A stretch of DNA of 64,000 bases from Neoechinorhynchus agilis (Eukaryota > Acanthocephala). Positions 46,954 through 57,185 of this stretch are shown in pieces (the stretch's first letter is position 1; every line of letters starts with the position of its first letter). A program made the translations under genes and the position numbers. The notes beneath the pieces are model-generated. The model ran no database searches. It was not told where the DNA came from and saw only the letters and a program-made list of their open reading frames with translations. The stretch is taken from NCBI GenBank assembly GCA_051530055.1, contig CM121341.1:4340001-4404000 (forward strand). Reading direction: 5' to 3'.

Positions 46954-47119
46954 AGGAGAGATAAATGAAATTAAGAATTTATTGGATATTTCGATCCACT
47001 ATCTCGGATCTTCTTCAGCGATTGTTTGTACGTCCATTAACAACAAACAACCGCTGAAGAAGATCCGAGATAGTGGATCGAAATATCCAATACATTCTTA
47101 ATTTCATTTATTTTCTCCT
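46954..47119. mobile_element. near-perfect palindromic foldback element
   Basis: Arms of about 75 bp mirror each other almost base for base, including the core CTATCTCGGATCTTCTTCAG and its complement, leaving a loop of about 16 nt (TACGTCCATTAACAAC). The near perfection implies a young copy. A weaker hairpin with TCAAATAATTGA-type arms follows at 47290-47372 and holds GCCTTCGCGTAAG then TCTTCAG. Confidence 0.8.
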
Positions 47120-47375
47120 GTTCGAATCCGTTTCCACCAATGACGCACAACCAAAAGAGGACGAAATTGAGTGATTTTATGCGTTTCGCTGAACCAGATC
47201 GATGGGCTGTGTGCCCGAGAATTATCCGCCGTGCGATAAAAAGGCCACACATTGATATAAGTTACCGGCTGACCAATCTTCATAAAAACTATCAAATAAT
47301 TGATTTATTCGATAATTCTTAGGCCTTCGCGTAAGTCTTCAGCTTATTTATCAAATAACTCAATTATTTGATATT

Positions 47376-49163
47376 TTGTTAGACGGTGGGATTCGTCCCA
47401 TCGCGATTGGCTCTACCATAGGCGAGTCTCAAAAGGTGTTACTGAAATTCTTTGTCCAGTTCAACTGGGTTGCTGCACTCCTTGTGGGCGCGGAAGCCAT
47501 AGTCCACGCAACTCCGTACATTTGTTATTGGGAACGTCAAACCGTGTTTGATCCTGAAATTAGATTTCCGGAACGCCTTCAATTCCGTTAATCGCAACTC
47601 GTTCTTAAAAGCTGTCAGCGATTACTTATCCTTCTTCATAAAGGAGAAATTCAAAAAAGCTTTTTTGATTTTTTGGCAAATGTGAAATAGTCGACGAATA
47701 CAGTCATACGGGAAGTAACTGTAGTGAACTTTGAAATGTTCGTGAAGGAGTTTTTAAATGGCGGCGAGCGACCACCGGACCGTAACGGACGATATACGAC
47801 AGGCTCTTGAACAGACGAACGTTACGAATAGCATCTTCCTCTGCTTTTCCCTTCTATCCAACACGTTTGGAGTATTTTGAAGGAAACGGAGCTGCAACTC
47901 TTCTTGTATTCAACGATCAAATCATTCCTTCCTAAAGAGGCGTTCAACCGAGCGACCCATTTGGTCCCATTGGTTTCGCGCTCACAGTGAACGAATTAGC
48001 GCATTCTCTTGATGCAGAATTCAATGCCTTTTATGTGGACGATGCTACGCTGGGAGGCGAAGAGCCCTGCAAAAGACGTAATAAAGAGCGACTTTGAAAA
48101 TGTTAAAACCCGGAATAGAAATGATCGACTTAAGCTTTTGGGCAGTTGCGTCTTTGATGGGAACGTAGAAAACGAAATTAACAGCCTTCTAAAGAAATTA
48201 TCGGTGCTTTGCGATGGGGTCTGTGAGCTTGGATCACACGAGACTCTGTCCTTGATAAAGAACATCCTCTTCATCCCCAAATTCTGTTATGCTCTACACA
48301 CTGCGCTGTTTTTCAAGCACAAAGTTCAACTTGGCAAGCTGAATGACAGATTGAAGGACTGTCTCGAGCAAGTTTTGAAATGTCCAGCTATCAGAAGAGA
48401 CAAGGCGACAAGCGTCCTTGCCTGTATCTTCTGGCGGGTTGGGGCCCGCTTTTTTAGGCTCCCACGAGGGAAGCAGAAGCGCATTCTGAAATCTACTTAT
48501 CATTTTGATAGGCATTTTGAAGAGTTAATCAGTGAGTGGTGATCAAGTACCTGTGAATGGCCAAAAACAGTCCGTGTGGACCTCTCGTCGCAAGAGTCCA
48601 AAGCTCTCTTATCAGAATCAAACGACGACGTTGTCCGTGCCAGGTTGTTGGTCCCGCTGGCATCGGTGGGTACTCTCCGATGAGGCTATAAATCTTAATC
48701 CAAGTTATGCTGAATTTCAATGAGTGTGTCATCCCCGCCGTTGTGGCAGATTCACAAGACATTCCGAAATTAACATGGTGCTGAGCCGGGCACTTGTTAC
48801 GCCTCAAATACCCTAAATATTTTGGAACGGTGGGGTGACCACATTTCCGTGGCGGGAGGGTAAATGCCTCCTCCGGGACGCCACTTGCGTCCATAAACTC
48901 GAAGCCAGCAATCTCAAGTTTTTGGTGGTTCAAGCTGGAGGTGCAGCGAGCGCTGTGGAAAGACGGAAAACGGCGAAATACCTCGATTTAGCCATGGAGT
49001 TGAGAACTACGGATCTCCTGGTAGCGAGGCTCTTCAACTTCTGAAGGATCTGAAGCGACGCCTTCAGGTAACAACCGGCGATGCAAGGTTCAAAATATCA
49101 GCATCGGCGTGTTGAAAGGCAACACTGCAAGCATTCGGGCGACAATTGAGGACGAGGACGGCT
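47376..49163 (+). mobile_element. decayed non-LTR (LINE-type) retroelement, RT and C-terminal region
   Basis: Reverse transcriptase motifs follow in order: DGGIRPIAIGSTIGE, VGAEAIVHATPY, then a GVQPSDPFGP and FYVDDATLGG catalytic box, and at the 3' end KCLLRDATCVHKLEASNLK, GAASAVERRKTAKY and GNTASIRATIEDEDG. This order and the closing peptide are those of a widespread animal non-LTR family. The reading frame is broken in several places, so the copy is not active. Its 5' end is missing. 49164-50090 holds no gene that I can support. Confidence 0.75.
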
Positions 49164-50090
49164 AGGCATATAACAGTTTGTGAGCGAGAGCGCTAAAATA
49201 AATCTAAAAACTAAAAAAAGTCAAGCAATTGTTGAACAGACTAAAAGATCCAAGAGCAGGAGAATTTCTCCTGTAAAAGACCGCTGCATCCATGAAGGAC
49301 GGCAGCTGAGAGTGATCCAAAGCGGTGGCGTGCATATTTTTTAGAACTCTTTTTATCCAAAAATTAAATTCCATTTTTTTAGCTAATCAAAAATTCCGAA
49401 AACGCATTTATTTTCCCATTGATTTTTGCGCACAAGACCAAATTGGTTGTTTACAATCGATTCGTTATTTCTATTGAGATTATTATCCGAAAATTAAGTT
49501 CATTAATCTGAAAATAAAACACTTCTCTCTCAATTTCCGCAGAATTATTTCTTTTCAGAATTCCGGAATTTCAATTGAACGTTTCTCCCGAAAGTTATTA
49601 TCTGAATAAATTCGTTCTGAGCCTTTAAAATGCTCGTTAAATGCCGTACAATAAAAAATCTGAAGTTCTAGTAAATATTTACTCGAGCAAATCAAAAAAA
49701 AATCAAAAGCTTAGAAGGCAAACACCCCGGATTTAAATTGACCTACAACCAATGAAAATCCTTGGGCAAATGTCGGATCGGTAGTCGATTTAAACCCGCT
49801 AAAAGTATCTTTCTCCTCTAAGACAATCTAAGAATAGTTTTCTAAATAAAAAACTGGGAAAATTCGATTTTAAAATGTTATCACAATTGAAAAATGGAGT
49901 TTCGTTCGTGCTAAATATGAGAAATTATTGACGGATTTCATCATAAAACCCCCTTAAAAGTGATACCCACCTTCGGTGCTCCTTTCTCCATGCGGCCCAA
50001 TCTTCTCTCGGATATCATAACTTAAAATGATTCTGAGGAAAGAAGTAATCCATTTCGTTATAATGAATGTCTAAACTTCATTTGCCACAC

Positions 50091-52891
50091 TCAATAGTGA
50101 TTTATTTCACTGAATCGTATTTTGCAGCCTAAAACCTGGAGACACTGCATGTTCGTTTCGTGCGTTGATAAAGCGTTCATCAAATACTTTTCTGCATCTT
50201 TTGAACCCTTGGATTTTGCAATTTCAAGTGGATCGTTGTCTTTGTAGTCTTTATAAGACATAACTGCTCCAGCCTTTTGCCAGCAAATGAGAGATTGAAC
50301 GTCATTAGTACTTGCAGCGTGGCATAAGAACATGCCAACGAATGCTTCGGGTAACTTTAATTTTAATCCGCTTTCTCTAAGAGCGTCAATACTGGCTTCG
50401 TCCTTTTCCAGAATGGATTCGAATAGAGGATCTAGAAATAGTTCGCTATGAGAATTGCTTCTACTGTTCTGGGTTTGAGATATCGTTCGAATTCTTTGCA
50501 TGCACGTTTTACAGACTACTTTAGAGTTTGCATCCTGTTGAAATAGTTTTTAGTTTATTTGATAAACCCTTGGGTCTTACCGATGAAGTTGATTCGGTCA
50601 ATTCTCCCCTTATGGATGTCAACATCACTTTTTTCTTCTGCTCCATAGACCACTCATGATGACCGAAAACATAGGCTAACTTAGCCAAAGCACATTCAAT
50701 GGTCATATCGTTCCCTGAAACCACTCCTTTTTCTCCGAGAATCTTTTTTATAACAATATTCAGCTATTGTAGTGGTGGTGGTGGTGATCACAAAAACACT
50801 CACTGCGCCGGCTTCGTAGATAGCGTCCACGTATCCTTTTTGACATTGAGTGCAATTGATGATCATTGTGCCAGAGGAAGTGACATCGTCAATCGCATCA
50901 ATGAAATCGGCATTGTTTATTGGGATATTCCCCATCCCGTACGTCTGAAGTACTATTGCGCTTATATTTCCGCTGCAAAATCGACGAAGCTGAAATTGAG
51001 AGCAAAATGGATCTTAGTGACTTTTTCGGGCATACTAACCATGTCGCCGTTTACACTCGGAAATATTCTAAAAATACCGATGTTTGAATGTACTCCTGTA
51101 AATACTTTGAGCGGTTTTGTTGATGTAGGACGGATGAGATCATATCGAACTGCAAAGTTTAAATATAAAAAGTTTGAAAAAAAAACAATATCGAGTTTTA
51201 ACAAAGGTCATATTTGACTTTTTAAATCAAAAAAAAAGCACAAATACGTCCTTAAAACTCTTTTTTTCCGAAGTTTACCGTTGATTTTGTAGTCAACACT
51301 TGCTAGTGGGGGATAATTGGGCGTTTCGAACGCGTGAAGACCTTGGGAATCGACCTTTGTAGATCTGTTGCCTTTTAAAAGCTTATTGTCAAAATAAATT
51401 GTAACCTGTACTCAATGAGAAAGATCGATAGTTGAATTAAAGAAAAGTGACTTTACTTCTGGGATATCATATTGTCCTGCAAGCATTACTGTAGAGATTC
51501 GCGGTAAAAGATTATTTCCAACATTTATTTGCTTTTTCTCGAGTTGCGAATTTTCAAGCCTCCTTCTTAAGCATTCACATCCATTTTTAACAATGCTTAA
51601 GAAGGAGGCTGAGGTAGTGAAAATTCGTGAAGCCACTCGAAGGAACAAAGAAATGATTTTCGACCTCAAATGAACGCTCCAGCAGATCAATATGAAGATA
51701 ATGGTTCACTTGTGTTTCTTAAACTCTCACTGAAGGATGTGATTGCTTATGTTCGAAAGGCCCGAGCTCGAGACGCTGAGATCGAAATCAAAGCTAATCG
51801 AACCGAAGATTGGAGACGTCTTGCTTCCTCAGGTTCATTTCAGGTTATGGTATCCGAGAAGATTGGACGTTTTTGTCGAAAATTCTTAATCGCATTCGGA
51901 CTTGTTTAGGAATTTCTCTCTTTTTTATTATAAGAAATTTAATTAAATCGTCCCCGGACGCTGACCGCGTTTCCTCGTTAGATTGCGAGGCTTATTCTTT
52001 GGATCAGGAAAATCCGATTGCAACTTTTAATAAAATCATTTTTCAATTAAATACTTGTCCTCACCGTTAAATTACCGCAAATCTCTACGTTATAGCTCCG
52101 ATGAGGTTATCTCTCGCATCACTTCTCGTTTCGTATATTGGAATCTATATGTATCAAAAAATCAATTTGTGTCTTTGTTGATAGTTGCAACCGTTTGTTA
52201 ACCTAGCCGATGACTGATTTGTACGAATTTTCGTCACAAACAAATCAGTCATCGGCTAGGTTAACAGAAGGTTGCAACTATCAATAAAAAATTATATGTT
52301 TTTTCTTCGTCTAAAAACAAACCTGTGATCCCGTTAATATAACAGGTTTGCTCAGATTCTCAAACATAAACGATAGATAAGAAGAAGTGTAGGCCATAGT
52401 ATCAGTTCCGTGTAGAATAACGAAACCATTGAAGTGTTCATAATTAACCTATAAATAGGAATTAAAATTTAGTTAACAAATTAAACCTTAACCTCAATGT
52501 CTTTAACTATAATTCGATATTGATCAATTCCCATGCAAGATGAATCAATGAGGTCACTGTATTCCAAAACATAGTAGGCTACACAGTTTCCTCCCGTGCT
52601 TTAAAGAAAAAATTAACTTATCATCAAGATTGTTGCTTACTTTAAATAAAGATAATTTCCTTCTGGGTCATATTCCCGCCAATCGGGAAACGCCACTTCT
52701 GGATCGTGCAGAATGACCAGATTCCTGAGAGCTCGCTCAAAATATCCAGCCTCTGGCATGTAAACATTGTTGGTGATTTTCATGCCTACCGTTCCACCGG
52801 TGTAAATAACCAGTACTTTTTGAACCGGCAATGACAATGACCGAGCATCTTCGAACTTCTTGCCATCTCGACAATGAGCTGCGGTAACCAT
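50091..52891 (-). CDS. ASPG: L-asparaginase with C-terminal ankyrin region (ASPG type)
   Basis: Hydrolyses L-asparagine to aspartate and ammonia; cytosolic family. Nine exons join through GT-AG introns to 530 residues: 52891-52641, 52598-52493, 52448-52323, 51537-51457, 51405-51279, 51149-51040, 50989-50804, 50742-50581 and 50534-50091. Catalytic motifs are intact: TGGTVGM (T34), HGTDTM (T134, D135) and the lysine in GNRSTKV (K205). Later blocks [38 protein letters not shown] and VVSGNDMT are typical. Residues from about 410 on hold an ankyrin-like part, [19 protein letters not shown]. Between exons 3 and 4 relatives have a few more residues, so exon 4 may start slightly upstream. Intron 3 (785 nt) holds two foldbacks and coding-like DNA on the other strand; the rest are 39-129 nt. 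Confidence 0.92.
51546..51628. repeat. inverted repeat at the ASPG exon 4 border
   Basis: GCCTCCTTCTTAAGCATT and its complement lie 16 nt apart, with outer GAATTTTCA/TGAAAATTC arms after a short mismatch. It abuts the exon 4 acceptor and could bring it into a hairpin. Confidence 0.65.
51593..52070 (+). pseudogene. coding-like segment nested in ASPG intron 3
   Basis: On the plus strand three successive open stretches look coding: one from ATG 51593 ([20 protein letters not shown]), one from 51670 ([20 protein letters not shown]) and one to a stop at 52070 ([19 protein letters not shown]). They lie in different frames and no splice pair that I tried joins them. I do not recognise the family. 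It may be a decayed gene or a gene with unusual introns. Confidence 0.35.
52178..52284. mobile_element. foldback element in ASPG intron 3
   Basis: Arms of about 43 bp (GATAGTTGCAAC, TTAACCTAGCCGATGACTGA and complements) enclose a short loop. GATGACTGATTTGT resembles the complement of the CAGTCATTGTTTG core. Confidence 0.7.
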
Positions 52892-53958
52892 AACTGTCGT
52901 TTTAGTGTCTTGACAAGGAGAGTAACACTAAGGTGCTTTTGTGGAAAATATGAGTCAATGTGTAAGAAATGAGATTATCCATGAATAATCGCTTAGCGAA
53001 GCGAGTTGACATGTTACTCAATGCGTCGACTTTCAACCTTATAGGCAATTACTCATGACAATGCAAGACTTGATTTAATATACCCAAAACCGAACTGGAT
53101 TTAGATATTCGCATTCTTGTACAATTCACCTGTTAAACTGTCGTCAACCTTTGCCCTCAAAAAAATTAGAGCTCTCTCAACCGTATCTCGGTCATTTGTC
53201 ATAACTCTAAAATGTTTTTTTCTTATTTTCAATAACATGTCCAACAAATTTCATATTATTGCATTAGTAATTCAATCAAATTGCTTACCATTTAAAATAC
53301 AGTCCGTTTCCGTCTTCATTTAATTACAATGAGAGTTTTTGATGGATAATAAAAACTTTTTATATGGAGAATACGAGTCACCGAACAATGTACCTTAGGT
53401 ATTTAGTGAAACTTGTAAGCAAAGAACTTTAAATTGTTTGTTAGCGTTATTCTTTTTGTTGACGGCAAAAAAGTGAAGTTCACTTGGTGAACTGTACCGA
53501 AAAGATCCTTTGAGTATTCCATTGACGGAGAGCGAATGGCGTCTTCTGCTTGCCAAAAGCGACTTTTTGATATGGGAATTTATTTAAGAGCTCGGACACT
53601 CGTTTGATTTGGACCAGGGAAAATACGAGTCACCGAACCATGTACCTTAGGTATTTAGTGAAACTTGTAAGCAAATGGCTCAGTGTATTTTGATTAGTTG
53701 GAAACATTCGCTTTAGGAGTCATTGATAAATCCCATGGCCGACGAAGGAGAATGTCCTGATAGTGTTAGAGGTGACATTGAGAGGATCCGAAACAAAGGG
53801 AAATTGTTCGCTTGATAGACCAAGTGACCGATAGAGATTATCTCATGGTAACATTTGATTTGAACGGAGTAAAAGGAGAAATGTGTTTTAAAAATTGAAG
53901 AGGAGGATTTGAAAGATTTGAGAGAGGTGTTTTTCTATGAGTTTGGAGGAGCAGATTA
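52892..53958. other. gene-poor spacer with a 50-bp direct repeat
   Basis: No gene can be supported. GAATACGAGTCACCGAAC through GTATTTAGTGAAACTTGTAA occurs at about 53370-53420 and again at 53624-53675, probably remains of a repeat family. Confidence 0.5.
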
Positions 53959-55400
53959 GAGTTTGAATAGATTAGAAGGAAAATTGCAGAATATGCACTG
54001 GTAATGGCGATGTTATAAAAGTACTTAAGATCTTTGGATGATAATCAAAGGAATCTGAGGCGCTTAAGAAGATAGAGTTTAATAAAACCTTTATGCAACG
54101 AAATTGGTAGGTGTTTGTCACATTTTTGATTTTTCTGAAAATGGATGACCAAGTATACGAAAACAGAAGAGACACAATTGATAGGAAAAGAAGGGCTATT
54201 TGAGATTGAGGGAACCACTTGGAAGCGGAAAAAAATGTGTAAACGTGAGAGATTTCATTAGAAGTATGCCGGTGCATCCGTAATGATTTTAAGATCGTCA
54301 GCATAAAAAGAACTATTTAGAACGAGAAGAGGATGGGATAAGATCATTGAGGAAAACGTTGAAAAGAATCGGGGAGAGAACGGTCCTTGGGGATTCCCTT
54401 TTTGATGTTCGAGGCGATGTCCCCTATTTCGATAAATTGTAATCTACTGTTTAGAAAGAAATTCAACCATTTGATTTGCCAAATTTAAAACATGCATCAA
54501 GGAGAAGATTGTGATCGACAAAGCCACAAGTCTTATAAATGTCAATTTGGATGTTTCGAGAGATAAATAAAGGTTGTGCGTCGAGGTTATGAAGAAGAGA
54601 ATCGTAGATACAAAGAAGTGCGTCCGTACAAGGAAACCCAGGCCGGAAACCGAATTGAATGGATGAAATTTTTCGATTGAAGATTGGTAGAAAGTGTGCT
54701 TTAAAGCATTCTCTCCAAGATTTTAGAGAAGGAATCTAAGTTAGAGATGGGTCGAAAACTTAGGGTATCCGAGCTGTTTTAAGGCAATTAGGAAAGATTC
54801 CGATTATGAAACTTTGATTGATTATATGGGTAAGTGGATCAAAAAGCATAGAAGGAAATGATTTGCGTGGTAGATTCCGAAGAACCATGAGGATATCATA
54901 GTTGAAAATTATGGGAGGTGAAGCAGTAGAAGCTGAGAAGGGGATGACGTTTTGTTTGTTTACAAAGTTGAGCATTGATAGAGTTGAGGTCGGAGTTTAA
55001 TAGGTTAGAGAAAGGTGTATTTTTCCTGCCAGAGGTGAGTGGGAGAAAAGACGAGTTCATGTGCAAGAAAGTTCTTGCGCGAATTGGGAATGTGATGAGC
55101 AAGAGAGAGAATTGAATGCGGGGTAAAATCAGGATTGCATGCGTGGTATCCTTTATTCACCTTTTTTGGAGCATTTCAAGAAAAGAGACATATAATGTGG
55201 AGGTTTTCGTAAAAAAATTGTGTGAAGAGAGATTACACGAGACTAATTTGGTAAATGTGAATATGTGTTGATTTCTCTTATCCCAGACCGTAAAAAGGGA
55301 TAATCGTACACGTTGAGGAGAAGCGGAGGGAGAGAGGATTATTGCGCAATGATCTGTGGATGAGATTTGAAGTTGATCAAATCTTACCAACATTCACACC
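53959..55400 (-). mobile_element. decayed LINE (Jockey/CR1-like reverse transcriptase)
   Basis: On the minus strand pieces of a non-LTR reverse transcriptase appear in order: DPLTHIINQSFIIGIFPNCL, FIHSIQFGFRPGF, the TVLSPILFNVFLNDLIP block, and further 3' segments. Many breaks show an old, inactive copy. The 5' part (endonuclease) was not seen; 55400-55620 is spacer. Confidence 0.65.
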
Positions 55401-55621
55401 ACCGCTCTGGATCACTCACTCAGTTGCGTCCTGGTGTAATGGTCGAAAGGACGGATGCAGCGTTGTTTTGGAGGAGGATTGCTCCTGCCCTCGGATCGCC
55501 AGTGATTCGCTTTAGTCTCTCGAACAATTGCTAAAAATCTTTAATCAATAGTTTTCCACGAACGAGATGAAAATTTAGCCTTCGAGTGCAAAAAGAGAAT
55601 TAAACACTTAGCCCAAGACAA

Positions 55622-55830
55622 TAAAACTGGCAGAGTTTGTATATTTCTGTAGCTGTAACGAGGTGTCCTAGTGGACCTCGGTCCCGAATATCTCTTTTTC
55701 AACTTCCAATTATCCAATATCCACGATCGCCGATGAATCACACGGCCGAAGGTAGGAGGAAATTCACTGATGAATCTCCCGCCTACTCCTCTGAGGATTC
55801 GAAGGCATCCGGATACAAAACTCATATGCT
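55622..55830 (+). repeat. SINE-like element, third copy
   Basis: AAACTGGCAGAGTTTG and AACGAGGTGTCCTAGTGGAC correspond to the heads at 10.45 and 46.86 kb; CTCCTCTGAGGATTCG further on matches the body of the 10-kb copies. It is the most diverged of the three. Confidence 0.45.
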
Positions 55831-56268
55831 GGAAATTGGATTAAAATTGATTTATTTTCCTAACTACAAATTTTTACGTTTATCAAAAAAAATTATATTA
55901 AAATCGAAAATAGCTAAAAACCGATTAGCAAACAAGACGCGTGAAAGCTGTCAAAATATTGACATTTGTAGCAACAAATTCACAACAATTCTTTAACAAT
56001 TATTCGCTTTTTGCATAAATATTTGCTAGCAACAAATACTTGTTGTTGATAACGATAATGTATTCTGTATTGTAAGCTATCTGAATTCTTCGTAGATACA
56101 TTAACCCACTACTGCCTTTATCTTCGACTAAATACCTTGGATATTCAAGGAACGCTCTCTAATGCTAAATTTTCTGTCGAGCGTTTTTGCGAATAACTTA
56201 CCTTCTTAACAATTATTATTGTTTAATTTAACGTCGATAGGACTTTGTATAGCTGATAAAATAATCGG

Positions 56269-56643
56269 TTATTGTTCAAAGTCAGCTTGTGTCAACGTCG
56301 AAGAAACAATGGAAAGGCTCGACGTAGACCAAATCCTAGCTCTTGACCGTTCAGATACTGTCTTGAAACACCTGCTAATATCCGGAGTATCGACTGCAAT
56401 CGCGGACGTGATTATCCTTTTGTGGAACCCAATCCTTCCTCGGAGAGGTTCCATGTCCTTAATCCACTTTAGAATATTGTTTGCCTGAAGGTATTCACAG
56501 ACTGTAATATTGTCGAGCCTTCTATGACACCCAAAAGAAAATCTCGTTTCTGAATCGAAATGTGCCCCTATTTGATTCCACATTTCGGTGTAATTTTTTA
56601 AAAGTTCGCCACTCCGCTGAAAAGTCCCCCGAAATTGCCTCAT
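56269..56643 (-). CDS. unassigned open stretch
   Basis: A 124-codon frame, MRQFRGTFQRSGELLKNYTE to TLTQADFEQ, with a mixed, globular-looking composition. A GTAAGT donor lies about 100 bp downstream, so it could be one exon. The opposite strand is also open over much of it (with VEETMERLDVDQILALDRSD), so the real strand is uncertain. No family recognised. The rest of 55830-57185 shows no gene that I can support. Confidence 0.25.
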   Translation of the reverse strand: MRQFRGTFQRSGELLKNYTEMWNQIGAHFDSETRFSFGCHRRLDNITVCEYLQANNILKWIKDMEPLRGRIGFHKRIITSAIAVDTPDISRCFKTVSERSRARIWSTSSLSIVSSTLTQADFEQ

Positions 56644-57185
56644 CGAGACATCAAATGGGATAGCCAGCGTGAAAGTCTTCGAATAATATTAAAATCCCAA
56701 GTCCATTGCAAATATAAAAATTCGATACACTGGCTCTTAAATTCTCGCCTTTCCTCTCTTTTGGACATGAATGATTTTTTGGGCAACTATATAGTTGTGT
56801 TAATTAAATCCCAAGAAAAGATTTTTGTTCTTTCTCCAAAGCGTATATTGCCCAAATCAAGAAATCCCCACATCGTTTCCGAATTTTTCTTGATGAAAAT
56901 AGTCCCGGTCATGACACATTTCCCCTATAAATCAAATATGTTACGACCGTTTGAAGGATTTTCTATCGATGATTAATACATTAGTTTTTCGATTAAGTTT
57001 CTTACCATTTGGTATCCGGTCCTGTTTATACCTTCTATCACAGTTCTTTATGGATTTGTTGCCATTTCCAGCCTTCCTCTTGTTATTTCAAAATCTTCGC
57101 TCGATCTTTCACACCAAATAATGACTTGAACACAATCACTATTCAAAATAGATTGCCTGATTTTTTTAATCAATCGATGACGATA

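Noticed and set aside
52205-52283. Possible terminator-type hairpin
   Set aside because: The arms exceed 40 bp and lie within an intron; a foldback element explains them better.
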